A DNA stretch of 64,000 nucleotides, taken from Myxococcales bacterium. Its GTDB lineage: Bacteria > Myxococcota_A > Polyangia > Polyangiales > Polyangiaceae. Below, one piece after another: positions 54,201 to 62,428 of the stretch (the stretch's first letter is position 1; each line of letters begins with the position of its first letter). Under the pieces are notes generated by a model. That model was given only the letters and a program-made list of their open reading frames with translations. It did no database searches and was not told the origin of the DNA. Where the stretch lies: positions 186,001-250,000 of the forward strand of contig CANJCO010000001.1 of assembly GCA_947473045.1 (NCBI GenBank). The letters are read 5' to 3'. Made by a program: the position numbers and the translations under genes.

Positions 54201-57181
54201 CCGTGCGCTCCAGCTTTTCGCTCTACGCGCTCTCCGACTCGCCCGACGTGGGCGCGCGCGCGCTGGGCTGGGCCGAGAGCGACGCGCGCGTCGTGAAGAT
54301 CGAGGCCGACAAGGCTGCGTATCAGCCGGGCGAGACGGCGAAGTTGCTGGTGCGAAGCCCGTTCAAAGAGGCCGAGGCGCTGGTCACAGTCGAGCGTGGC
54401 GGCGTGATGAGCACCCGGACGATGACGCTGCGCGGACCGATGCCCGTGGTCGAAGTTCCGATCGCGCACGACTACTTTCCCAACGTGTTCGTGTCGGTGC
54501 AGCTCGTGCGCGGCCGCGTTCAGGCGGCCCCCGCCAGCGGAGCCGACCTCGGCCGACCCGACTATCGCATCGGCTACTCCGAGCTCGCGGTGAGCGCGGA
54601 CTCGCATCGGCTCAAGGTCGAGGTGAAGTCGGCGAAGAAGGACTACCGGCCGGGCGACCAGCTCGAAGCCGACGTGGTCGTGCGCGACGCAACCGGAGCC
54701 CCGATGCGTGCAGACCTCACGTTTTATGCGGTCGACGAGGGCGTCCTCATGCTCACCGGCTACAAAACGCCCGATCCGCTGGCGGCCTTCACCAAGCGCC
54801 GATCGCTGGCCGTATTCGGCATGGACAGCCGCGACCATCTGGCGATGCTCAAGGCCTACAAAGTCGGAGAGCGCCTCGCGAACCTCGGCTATGAGCGGCT
54901 CAACGCAGACGGCGCGTCCTCGGACGACAAGGGCTCGTACGGCGGCGGCGGCGGCGACGGACCGGGCGCGGGCGGAAAGCGGCTCGACTTCCGCAACACA
55001 GCGTTCTTCGAGGCGGGGCGCGTGACCGCAGCCGACGGCTCCGCGCACTTTTCGTTCAAGCTCCCCGACAACCTCACTTCGTTTCGGTTGATGGCCGTAG
55101 CCTCTACGGCCGACCGCTTCGGTTCGGGCGAGAGCAGCGTCACCAGCTCCAAACGCCTCATGGCGCGCCCTGCGCTTCCGAGGGCCGTTCGCGTTGGCGA
55201 CAGCTTCGAGGCGAGCGTCGTGGTCAGCACCAAGGCGCTTGGCGCCGCAGCAGTCGACGTCGAAATCGCGTCGGGCTCGGCCGCGATCGCGATCGAAGGC
55301 GCGCGCGCGCAGCATGTGCAGCTGGCGGCCGACGGCAGCGCCACGGTTCGCTTCGCGGCCGTCGCGAAGGCGCCGGGGGAGGCCGCGCTCACGTTCAAGG
55401 TGCGCGGAGCGGGCGACTCCGACGAAGTGCAGATTACACGTAAAGTGGCGCTGCCGCTGCGCCTCGAAACTGTCGCGGCGTTCGGCGAGACGACGCGCGC
55501 CGCGGCGATCGCGCTGGGTGATCTGTCGAAGCTGCGCGGAGACGTGGGCTCGCTCGAGGTGCACCTGGCCTCGTCGGCGCTCGTGGGGCTGCAGTCGGCG
55601 TTCGAGCAGCTGTCGGACTATCCGTACGGCTGCACCGAGCAGCTCGCGAGTCGCATGCTGCCGCTCGTGGCGCTCACCGATCTGGCGAAATCCGCGGGCG
55701 TCCGTACTCCCGCCCGCGGCGACGCGGCGATCGACGCTGCGGTCAGCGAGCTGATCGCGCACCAGCAGGACAGCGGCGGCTTTGGCTACTGGAGCGACGA
55801 CGAGGCTGTGCCCTGGCTGTCGGCGTACGCAGTGCTCGCGCTCGATGCTGCCGGCAAACAGGGCACGTTCGTGCCGCGCAGCGCGCTCGACCGCGGAGTC
55901 GACTACCTTCGCGAACGACTCGCTGCGATGGCCCTTCCGCCGAAGGTGGCCGACGACGACGACCTCGGGAGCGCCGCGATCGCTCCGGAGAGCAAGGACG
56001 CCGAGGCGGAGCGGTACGCGCAGGCCGTCTTCATCGCCGACGTGCTGGCGACGCTCGGAACGGGCGATCCCGGGCTGCTCAGCCGCCTCTACGACTCCCG
56101 CGCGCAAAAGTCGCTCGCATCGCAGGCCATGCTGCTGCACGCGATGGCGCGGGCGCACCTGTCGAAGACGGAGCTTGAAGTGCTCGCCGCCGAGCTGACG
56201 GCAAGGCTGCGCGTGGACGCGAACGCGGCGTTCGCCGAGGAGACCGGCGCGCAGCTCGCGCCCATGCTCGACTCGCCGGTGCGCACGACGGCGCTCGCCC
56301 TGCGGGCGCTGCTCGCCGTCGATCCGAAGCGTCCGATCGCGTCGCGCCTCGCCAAGGGGCTGCTCGGCGCGCGGAAGACCGGCGCCTGGGGCTCCACACA
56401 GGACAACGCCTGGGCGCTCATGGCGCTCGATGACTATCGCAAAGCGCAGGAATCAGAGCCTGCGGCCTTCGACGCGGCTGTGTTTCTCGGCGAAGAAGCG
56501 ATCGGGTCAGCCTCGTTCCGCGACGGCTCGATCCACGACGAGCGCATCAGTCTGCTGCCGTCGAAGCTGCGCGCGCTGCGCGGCCCGCTCGGGTTCTCGG
56601 TCACCGGCAAGGGCACCCTCTTTTACTCGGCGGAGCTGCGCGGTGAGATCGCCGATCTGCCGCAGAAGCCGGTTGATCACGGCCTCTACGTGCAAAAGAC
56701 GATGCGGAGCCTGAAGCTGTCTGAGCTCGACGCCGCGATGCGCGTCATTCCGCGCACGACGAGCCTCACTGCGCGCGCCGGCGAGCTGGTCGTCGTCGAC
56801 CTCATCGTCGAATCGGCCGAGCCGCAGGAGCAGGTCGTCATCGTCGACCCGCTGCCGGCGGGGCTCGAGGCGATCGACTTCGATCTGCAGACTTCGGGGC
56901 GCTCGCGCGACGCGAGCCCGGGCACCGACGCAGCGCTCGCGAAGGGGGCCGAGAAGGCGCTCGGAATGGCGTTCCGGACGGCGCCTTTTCACCGGGAAAT
57001 GCGCGACGATCGCGTGCTCACGTTCGTGCCGCACGTGGCGCCCGGGCTGTACCACTTCCGCTACCTCGCGCGCGCCACGGTCGTGGGGCGCTTCGTGGTT
57101 CCGCCAACAAGTGCAGAATGCATGTATTCGCCCGAAGTGTTCGGTCGTACGCGGGCCTCGACCTACGAGATCGCGCGCTGA
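51233..57181 (+). CDS. Bacterial alpha-2-macroglobulin (YfaS/YfhM-like) lipoprotein with thioester
   Basis: A 1982-residue lipoprotein (signal ending LVASC, Cys18) with the modular macroglobulin plan: an N-terminal Ig-like region, MG domains including VYRPGETVKLAAVVRQ, a Gly-rich bait-like segment near residues 1230-1250, and the thioester motif YGCTEQLAS with Cys1467 and Gln1470 intact. A helical thioester domain and C-terminal receptor-binding-like domain follow. It should trap proteases that attack the periplasm. ATG at 51233 is used rather than the TTG just upstream. It shares one base (TGATG) with the PBP1C gene, the usual partner. Confidence 0.93.
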   Translation: MNRRFAGRLALTALVASCLHGAPAASPTATLSIGDSANQPRARSAYAVVFGGPQGVVANRSEPGVTLLFNRALHSLEDESAADRPPAIPVRTAAGDVVEGSWRWVGTRGLLFTPNADLPGSTAFEVTVAKDIKSLEGEALASEYKLAFSTERPRVYALSPSEGAATLRPDASIRVDFNQRIEPEAFAKVGHLLARASGAAKATPLAFHSQHPKLGERAERTLLVTADAPLPLDASIELVIDKGLRGEGPLVSDVATNLHVRTYGPIALAHVRCPRVRDDALGRCQAHRDITVELSNAVMPDEFRAHLKLPKIARVAPPKQAQKRAPRAESSLELAVDPEFGKRYRFTLTAGLTDVYGQRLAKDVPFDVDIEAAFSQGLPDAAAGSDERSEPVAPEPPPPPPPSVSSRAIPPLTAELGISGYVVEAASPSPRRLSAALVNVPTFGLFTAKVQPREAAQVLLGTEAAPGGFLAGGYRFAWQSPQPAANTRFVESIDLEALMGPTRRGVGLVALGVPGSDEPRARQLVNLTDLAITAKMSRFGGIVWVTSLSTGKPVAGAEVSVGALKSEALATFVTDAHGVVTIPKEALSPVLLTRDAYEWRSATVDTGGVVFAKLGDDWTYERLENGQNFRRAAGDVDLAASREWQAAVFADRGVYRPGETVKLAAVVRQADARGLTIAEGREVRVRLKDARDESLFDGRAKLGAFGSFSIDVPIPKSAHLGDATASVELPGLREAHFDTNVLIADFKAVEFKVSVSPDKSAYVRGDSARFSVRGEYLFQAPMTNAAAHVTAVREVTAFTPANTEGFVTSDEAFTSDYGDKSARAGSLLEADATLDAGGNFTQPLDLTMPGQTAAERVAFESDVEDFTRQVVAGSASVLVHPAEFYVGVRRSASRFVAVGATVAPEIIAVSPEGARVPGNKVHVELMQRTWTTVVTDSPGGDGSRRSKVEDVLSDACDAVTAAGPASCALRVPAAGYFIVRATATDRRGNTVRSSFSLYALSDSPDVGARALGWAESDARVVKIEADKAAYQPGETAKLLVRSPFKEAEALVTVERGGVMSTRTMTLRGPMPVVEVPIAHDYFPNVFVSVQLVRGRVQAAPASGADLGRPDYRIGYSELAVSADSHRLKVEVKSAKKDYRPGDQLEADVVVRDATGAPMRADLTFYAVDEGVLMLTGYKTPDPLAAFTKRRSLAVFGMDSRDHLAMLKAYKVGERLANLGYERLNADGASSDDKGSYGGGGGDGPGAGGKRLDFRNTAFFEAGRVTAADGSAHFSFKLPDNLTSFRLMAVASTADRFGSGESSVTSSKRLMARPALPRAVRVGDSFEASVVVSTKALGAAAVDVEIASGSAAIAIEGARAQHVQLAADGSATVRFAAVAKAPGEAALTFKVRGAGDSDEVQITRKVALPLRLETVAAFGETTRAAAIALGDLSKLRGDVGSLEVHLASSALVGLQSAFEQLSDYPYGCTEQLASRMLPLVALTDLAKSAGVRTPARGDAAIDAAVSELIAHQQDSGGFGYWSDDEAVPWLSAYAVLALDAAGKQGTFVPRSALDRGVDYLRERLAAMALPPKVADDDDLGSAAIAPESKDAEAERYAQAVFIADVLATLGTGDPGLLSRLYDSRAQKSLASQAMLLHAMARAHLSKTELEVLAAELTARLRVDANAAFAEETGAQLAPMLDSPVRTTALALRALLAVDPKRPIASRLAKGLLGARKTGAWGSTQDNAWALMALDDYRKAQESEPAAFDAAVFLGEEAIGSASFRDGSIHDERISLLPSKLRALRGPLGFSVTGKGTLFYSAELRGEIADLPQKPVDHGLYVQKTMRSLKLSELDAAMRVIPRTTSLTARAGELVVVDLIVESAEPQEQVVIVDPLPAGLEAIDFDLQTSGRSRDASPGTDAALAKGAEKALGMAFRTAPFHREMRDDRVLTFVPHVAPGLYHFRYLARATVVGRFVVPPTSAECMYSPEVFGRTRASTYEIAR
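55428..55438. repeat. TGYANNNTRCA site (TGCAGATTACA)
   Basis: Inside the A2M gene (plus); reads GTG CAG ATT ACA CGT AAA. Confidence 0.55.
57112..57122. repeat. TGYANNNTRCA site (TGCAGAATGCA)
   Basis: Near the end of the A2M gene (plus); reads AGT GCA GAA TGC ATG TAT. Confidence 0.55.
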
Positions 57182-59628
57182 TGACGGCGCGTCTCGTCGC
57201 GCTCGGATGGGCGCGTCGCCTCCGGGCGTGGGCGGACGCGCATCGCGCGGCGCTGGCGCTCGGGGCGTTGTCGATCGCCATCGCGCCAGTGGCGGCTGTC
57301 TATGTCACCTCATGGTTCTTGGACCTGCCACCCGAGCTGAGGCAAACGCACACGGGCGCCGTGCGCGTGCTCGACCGTGACGGGCGGCTGCTGCGAGAAG
57401 TGCGCGACAAAGATGGTGCGCGGTCGTCGTGGGTTTCCCGAAGCGACGCACAGGCCGTGGTGGGTGCCCTGCTCGCGACCGAAGATCGCCGCTTCGCGAG
57501 CCACAGGGGCATCGACTATCGAGCGGCGCTGCGCGCGATCGCGTCGAGCGTCGCCAGCGGGCGGCGCGTTTCGGGAGCGTCGACGCTCACGATGCAGCTC
57601 GCGCGCACGGTTCGGCCGCATCCCAGGACGCTGCGCGGAAAGTTCTTCGAGGCCGCCCTGGCGCTGCGCATCGAGCGCGCGCTCAGCAAAGACGAGATCG
57701 TTGAGCAATACATCAATCGCGTCGATTTCGGCCCAAACCTGCGCGGAATCGGCGCCGCGAGCCGCGCGTATTTCGACAAATCGCCGGCCGCGCTCTCCCT
57801 CGGCGAAGCCTCGGTGCTCGCCGGGGCGGTGCGAGGGCCGAGCTACTACGATCTGGCGAAGCACCCCGACCGCGCATCGCAGCGCCGCGCGCTCGTGCTC
57901 GCGCGAATGCGCAGCTACGGGCTCATCGACGAAGCGCAGGCGCTACGGGCCTCACGTGAGCCCATCGTGCTCCAGGCGCAGCGCCCGGTCTTCGGGGCTC
58001 CGCATTTTTCAGCCGCGCTGCTCGCCGGGCGCCTCGGCGCGACGGGGGACGTGTCGGGCGGCGTCGTCACGACCACGCTCGACAGCGAGCTGCAGCGCGC
58101 GGCCGAGCTCGCGACCGAGCGGGTCGTTGCGACGCTCGGCAGCAAGCACGTGACGGCTGCGAGCGTCGTCGCGCTCGACAACGCGTCGGGAGAAATTCTC
58201 GCCTACGTGGGCTCTCCGGATTTTTTCGATGAAGCCCGCGGCGGTCAGAACGACGGCGTGCTCGCGCTTCGGCAGCCGGGCTCTACGCTCAAGCCCTTCG
58301 TGTACGAGCTGGCGATGGAGCGGCTCGCCATGACGCCGGCGACGGTGCTCCCTGACATCGAGCTGCACTTGCAGACTCCCGGGGGCGATTTCTCACCGCG
58401 CGACTACGATCAGGGCTTCCGCGGCCCTGTTCGGCTCCGCGAGGCGCTCGGCAACTCGCTCAACATTCCGGCCGTCTACGCGGCCGAAAAGGTGGGGCTC
58501 GATCCGCTGCTCGCGCGGCTGCGCGAACTCGGCTTCGAGTTGCCGCAGGCGGCCGGATTTTACGGCGCGGCGCTGGCGCTCGGCGACGGCGAGGTCACGC
58601 TGCTCGCGCTCGCGAACGCGTACGCAACGCTCGCGCGCGGCGGGCTGCGCAAAGACCCGCGCGGGGTGCGTTCGTTCGAAGTGGGTGGCCGCGTGACGAC
58701 CCTCGCACAGCCGCCCGAGTCGCGCGTCATGGACGCCCTCGCCAGCGCGCGAATCACCGATGTGCTCGCCGACAAGCGGGCGCGTTGGGCCGCGTTTGGC
58801 GAAGGCAGCGTGCTCGAGCAACCGTTCGAGGCGGCAGGAAAAACAGGCACATCGAAGGGATACCGAGACAACTGGGCGGTCGGGTTTTCGCGCGCGGTCA
58901 CCGTGGCCGCGTGGGCGGGCAACTTCGACGGATCGCCGATGGACGACGTGAGCGGAGTCACCGGCGCGGGTCCGCTGCTCCACGAAGTGCTCGCCGCGGC
59001 GATGCGCGCCCGCGAGAGCCAGCCGCTCGCTGCCGAGGGCGCGCCCGCGTCGACGCTCGAACGCGTCGCGATTTGTCCGCTCTCCGGAATGCGCGTTGGA
59101 GCAGCCTGCCGCGATCACGTCTTCGAGCGTTTCACGCGCGACGAAGCGGCGGAGCTGCCGTTTTGCGACCTGCACGAAGAGGTCGCCATCGACGCGGCCA
59201 CGGGACGCCGCGCGGGATCGGGCGGCCATTGCGAGCGCGTCGTGCGTAAGACGTTCGAACGGTTCGCCCCCGAATATGCGTCGTGGGCGGCGGGCGCGAA
59301 TCGCCCGACGGCCCCCACCGGGTTTTCGCCTGATTGCCCCGACGAAGCAGCCGCGGCGCCGATCGGGCCCCTGTCGATTCGAGCTCCGCTGGCAGGCGCG
59401 CGCTTCGTGATCGATCCCGATCGCCCGCGCGACGTACAGCAGCTGCCCGTGTCGGTGGTCGCTCCCGCGGGCGCGCGCGAGGTCACCCTGCTCGTCGATG
59501 GAGCGCCGGTCTCGCGGGCGCAGCCGCCGTTCGACCTGCGCTGGCGGCTGCAGGTCGGCGATCACGTGCTGACGGCGCGGTCAGGCGAGCAATCGAGCCC
59601 GCCCGTGACCGTGCACGTCCGCGAGTAG
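57181..59628 (+). CDS. pbpC: Penicillin-binding protein 1C
   Basis: An 815-residue bifunctional PBP. After one N-terminal helix comes the GT51 glycosyltransferase (catalytic Glu101 in ATEDRRFASHRG; GASTLTMQLAR; a later KDEIVEQYINRVDFG). The transpeptidase has Ser368-Thr-Leu-Lys371 in GSTLKPFVYE, SLN in GNSLNIPAV and KTGT at 554-557. The end (about 715-815) is the BiPBP_C-type beta domain. PBP1C is thought to repair peptidoglycan after damage, with A2M guarding against proteases entering. The ATG at 57181 overlaps the A2M stop. Confidence 0.94.
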   Translation: MTARLVALGWARRLRAWADAHRAALALGALSIAIAPVAAVYVTSWFLDLPPELRQTHTGAVRVLDRDGRLLREVRDKDGARSSWVSRSDAQAVVGALLATEDRRFASHRGIDYRAALRAIASSVASGRRVSGASTLTMQLARTVRPHPRTLRGKFFEAALALRIERALSKDEIVEQYINRVDFGPNLRGIGAASRAYFDKSPAALSLGEASVLAGAVRGPSYYDLAKHPDRASQRRALVLARMRSYGLIDEAQALRASREPIVLQAQRPVFGAPHFSAALLAGRLGATGDVSGGVVTTTLDSELQRAAELATERVVATLGSKHVTAASVVALDNASGEILAYVGSPDFFDEARGGQNDGVLALRQPGSTLKPFVYELAMERLAMTPATVLPDIELHLQTPGGDFSPRDYDQGFRGPVRLREALGNSLNIPAVYAAEKVGLDPLLARLRELGFELPQAAGFYGAALALGDGEVTLLALANAYATLARGGLRKDPRGVRSFEVGGRVTTLAQPPESRVMDALASARITDVLADKRARWAAFGEGSVLEQPFEAAGKTGTSKGYRDNWAVGFSRAVTVAAWAGNFDGSPMDDVSGVTGAGPLLHEVLAAAMRARESQPLAAEGAPASTLERVAICPLSGMRVGAACRDHVFERFTRDEAAELPFCDLHEEVAIDAATGRRAGSGGHCERVVRKTFERFAPEYASWAAGANRPTAPTGFSPDCPDEAAAAPIGPLSIRAPLAGARFVIDPDRPRDVQQLPVSVVAPAGAREVTLLVDGAPVSRAQPPFDLRWRLQVGDHVLTARSGEQSSPPVTVHVRE

Positions 59629-59637
59629 CGCCGGCCG

Positions 59638-60561
59638 TCAGTTGTTCTTGAAGACGTCCATCACGTCGGCGAGGAGCTTGAGCGCCTCGTCGCGCGGACG
59701 CTGAAACGCGTTGCGTCCCATAATCGATCCGAACGCGCCGCCCCTGGCGAGCTCGGTGACCTCCGCGAGCAGCTCGGGCGTGCCCTTGGCCTCGCCGCCG
59801 GAGAAGATGATGATGCGCTTGCCATTGAATGCACTCTGCACGCAATGACGGGTGCGGTCGGCGAGCGTGTCGATTTTGATGCCGTATTTGTCGAAGATCT
59901 TCTTCGCCTCGGCCTGCTCGATGTGGGCCTTGGGGGGCTTGATCTTGATGACGTGCGCGCCGAGCTGCGCTGCGATCTGCGCGGCGTACGCGGCGACGTC
60001 GACGGCGGTCTCGCCGTCTTTCGAGACGCCCGCGCCGCGGGGATAGGCCCACAGCACCGTCGGCAAGCCCACCGCCTTGGCCTCCGCGATGAGCGCGCGG
60101 AGGTTTTCGTACATCGCGTTGCGCTGCCCCGAGCCCGGGTAAATCGTGTAGCCGATCGCCGCGCAGCCGAGCCGGAGCGCGTCGTTGACCGACGCGGTCT
60201 GTGCGCTGCACGGCTGCTCGATCTTGGCGAGCGAGTCGGAGTTGTTCACCTTCAAAATGAGCGGGATCTGGCCGGCGTAGCGATCGGCGACCGCCTCGAT
60301 GAAGCCCAGCGGGGCGGCGTACGCGTTGCAGCCCGCGTCGACCGCGAGCTGCGCGTGATAGTCGGGATCGTAGCCCAGGGGGTTGGGCTGAAACGACCGC
60401 GCGGGGCCGTGCTCGAAGCCCTGATCGACGGGCAGAATCACCATCTTGCCGGTGCCGCCGAGCGTGCCGTGGTTCAGCATGCGGGCGAGGTTGGCCTTGG
60501 TTCCGGGGTTGTCGGATCCGTACCAGGAGAGGATCTGCTTGACGCGATCTGTGAGGGCCAT
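59638..60561 (-). CDS. fbaB: Class I fructose-bisphosphate aldolase, archaeal/DhnA type
   Basis: A 307-residue aldolase of the DhnA/FbaB type. Characteristic parts are ILPVDQGFEHGPARSF, NAYAAPLGFIEAVADRY, VLWAYPRGAG, the Schiff-base region AHVIKIKPPKAHIEQ with the catalytic Lys, and FSGGEAKG / GGAFGSIMGRNAFQRP near the end. It interconverts fructose 1,6-bisphosphate with two triose phosphates. AAGGAG at 60569-60574 fixes the ATG at 60561. It is divergent from fructose-1,6-bisphosphatase, so the 140 bases between them probably hold shared control of gluconeogenesis. It is convergent with PBP1C. Confidence 0.93.
   Translation of the reverse strand: MALTDRVKQILSWYGSDNPGTKANLARMLNHGTLGGTGKMVILPVDQGFEHGPARSFQPNPLGYDPDYHAQLAVDAGCNAYAAPLGFIEAVADRYAGQIPLILKVNNSDSLAKIEQPCSAQTASVNDALRLGCAAIGYTIYPGSGQRNAMYENLRALIAEAKAVGLPTVLWAYPRGAGVSKDGETAVDVAAYAAQIAAQLGAHVIKIKPPKAHIEQAEAKKIFDKYGIKIDTLADRTRHCVQSAFNGKRIIIFSGGEAKGTPELLAEVTELARGGAFGSIMGRNAFQRPRDEALKLLADVMDVFKNN
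59830..59840. repeat. TGYANNNTRCA site (TGCACTCTGCA)
   Basis: Inside fbaB (minus); the palindrome extends outward as CATTG (59823-59827) and CAATG (59843-59847). Confidence 0.55.
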
Positions 60562-60568
60562 CGATGAG

Positions 60569-60574
60569 CTCCTT
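60569..60574 (-). promoter_or_regulatory. Ribosome binding site of fbaB
   Basis: AAGGAG on the minus strand, seven bases from ATG 60561, excludes the longer open frame reaching 60654. Confidence 0.75.
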
Positions 60575-60701
60575 GTGAAGGGGGAGCTACGGTAGCCGTA
60601 CACGCGCGAGGCGTGCAACCCGCGCCGAAAAAGCGTAACGCACAGATGCGTCACGAGCCTTGCCGCTTGATGCTCCCGCGCGGGCGGCTAATACCGCGTC
60701 C

Positions 60702-61733
60702 ATGTCTGACTCGAACTCCCACTTCCCGCCGCCGGTCGCTCCCGAGCGCGGCACGACGCTCCGCGATCACGTCCTCGCAGGCATGCGCGCAGCGCCCGGC
60801 GCGACGGGTGAGTTCACCTCCCTGCTCAGCCACATCTCGCTCGCGACCCGCATCATCCTGTCGCGGGTGCGTCAGGCGGGGCTCGCGAACATGCTCGGCT
60901 ACACCGGCGAGATCAACGTGCAGGGCGAGGCCGTTCAGAAGCTCGACGAGTTCGCCAACTCGGTGCTCATCAACGTGCTCGAGCGCAGCGGTCACTGCGG
61001 CATCATCGGCAGCGAGGAGCTCGACGCCGCGCGCACGGCGGGCCATCCCGGCAAGTACATCGTGCTTTTCGACCCGCTCGACGGCTCGAGCAACATCGAC
61101 GTCGTTTCGACCATCGGCACCATTTTCGCGGTGCTTCGCCGTGTTGACCCTACGTCGCCGCCGAGCTCGAGCGAGGCCCTTCGGCCCGGGCGCGACATCA
61201 TCGCCGCGGGCTACTGCCTCTACGGACCTTCGACGGTGATGGTGCTGACCACAGGGCAGGGCGTGAACATTTTTACGCTCGACCCTGACGTCGGCGAGTT
61301 CTTCCTCTCGCAGTCGAACGTCATGTGTCCGCCGCGAGGCTCGCTCTACTCCTGCAACGAAGGCAACTTCGCCCGCTGGACCGACGGCGTGAAGAACTGG
61401 TCGAACTGGATCAAGGGCGAAGACAAAGAAGAGGGCCGACCCTACGGCCACCGCTACGTCGGATCGCTCGTGGCCGATGCGCACCGAACCCTGCTCAAGG
61501 GCGGAATTTTTGCCTACCCCGCCGACAGCAAGAGCCCTGCCGGCAAGTTGCGGCTGCTCTACGAAGCCAACCCGATGGCGTTCATCTTCGAGCAGGCGGG
61601 CGGCGTCGCGACGACCGGCAGCGAGCGCATCCTCGACCTCGCTCCCACGGCGCTTCACCAGCGCACGCCGCTGGTGCTCGGGTCGCGCGACGACGTGAAA
61701 GACTACGTCGACTTTGCCGCCGGCAACCGCTGA
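60702..61733 (+). CDS. fbp: Fructose-1,6-bisphosphatase, class 1
   Basis: A 343-residue class 1 enzyme that removes the 1-phosphate in gluconeogenesis. Metal-binding FDPLDGSSNID is intact, with the preceding IIGSEELDA, the NWIKGEDKEEGRPYGHRYVG region around the substrate Tyr/Arg, and the C-terminal LLYEANPMAFIFEQAGG. The ATG at 60702 is preferred to one 42 bases upstream because the family does not have the extra leader. Divergent from fbaB with 140 bases between start codons. Confidence 0.95.
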   Translation: MSDSNSHFPPPVAPERGTTLRDHVLAGMRAAPGATGEFTSLLSHISLATRIILSRVRQAGLANMLGYTGEINVQGEAVQKLDEFANSVLINVLERSGHCGIIGSEELDAARTAGHPGKYIVLFDPLDGSSNIDVVSTIGTIFAVLRRVDPTSPPSSSEALRPGRDIIAAGYCLYGPSTVMVLTTGQGVNIFTLDPDVGEFFLSQSNVMCPPRGSLYSCNEGNFARWTDGVKNWSNWIKGEDKEEGRPYGHRYVGSLVADAHRTLLKGGIFAYPADSKSPAGKLRLLYEANPMAFIFEQAGGVATTGSERILDLAPTALHQRTPLVLGSRDDVKDYVDFAAGNR

Positions 61734-61744
61734 GCGGCGGCCTG

Positions 61745-62401
61745 TTAGACGCCGGTCGCGTCCGCGCTCCAGATGACCTTGTGCATCTGCAGCTGAACGC
61801 GCACCGGCAGGGCGTCTTCCATTACCCACGACACGAGCTCACGGGGCGAAAGCGCGCCGAAGACGGTGCTCGCGAGCAGGTGCGGAGTTCTTGAAGCCAG
61901 CCCGCGTGCGCGCACGACGTCGCGCATCCACTCGTAGTCGTGTCGGCTCGCGAGCACGAACTTGAGCTCGTCGCGCGCGCCAATGTGATCGAGGTTGCTC
62001 CAGCGGTTGCGGTGGCTCTCTCCCGACCCAGGGGCCTTGAGGTCCATGATTTTGTGCACCCGCGGATCGACTCGGGAAACGTCGGCCTCGCCGCTGGTCT
62101 CGATGAGCACGGTTCGGCCCGCGTCACACAGCTCGCGCAGCAGCGGCAGCGTGCCCGGCTGCAGCAGCGGCTCGCCGCCGGTCAGCTCGACGAGCGGCGT
62201 GCCGAGCGCCAGCGCCTGGGTGAGTACGTCGGCGCGCGCCATGCGGGTGCCGCCGTAAAATGCCTGCGGCGTGTCGCACCATGAGCAGCGAAGATTGCAG
62301 CCCGTGGTGCGTACGAAGGTGCACCTCAGACCGGCGAACGTAGATTCGCCCTGAATGCTGGCGTAAATCTCGTGGATGACGAGGCTGTCTTCTTTGGGCA
62401 A
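61745..62401 (-). CDS. queE: 7-carboxy-7-deazaguanine synthase
   Basis: A 218-residue radical SAM enzyme that contracts the pterin ring to form 7-carboxy-7-deazaguanine in queuosine or 7-deazaguanine DNA synthesis. It starts with YASIQGESTFAGLRCTFVRT, typical of QueE. The cluster motif CNLRCSWC has the normal spacing, and ELTGGEPLLQ follows. No other queuosine gene is beside it; 11 bases separate its end from the convergent fbp. It is smaller than some QueE but within range. Confidence 0.93.
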   Translation of the reverse strand: MPKEDSLVIHEIYASIQGESTFAGLRCTFVRTTGCNLRCSWCDTPQAFYGGTRMARADVLTQALALGTPLVELTGGEPLLQPGTLPLLRELCDAGRTVLIETSGEADVSRVDPRVHKIMDLKAPGSGESHRNRWSNLDHIGARDELKFVLASRHDYEWMRDVVRARGLASRTPHLLASTVFGALSPRELVSWVMEDALPVRVQLQMHKVIWSADATGV

Positions 62402-62428
62402 GGCGGCGCGCAGTATGGCAAACGCGGG

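Noticed and set aside
53510-56158. An 882-codon open frame on the minus strand inside the A2M gene, and many others of several hundred codons elsewhere
   Set aside because: They lie opposite real genes, are rich in Arg/His/Ala from the high G+C third positions, and show no family motif. They are shadow frames.
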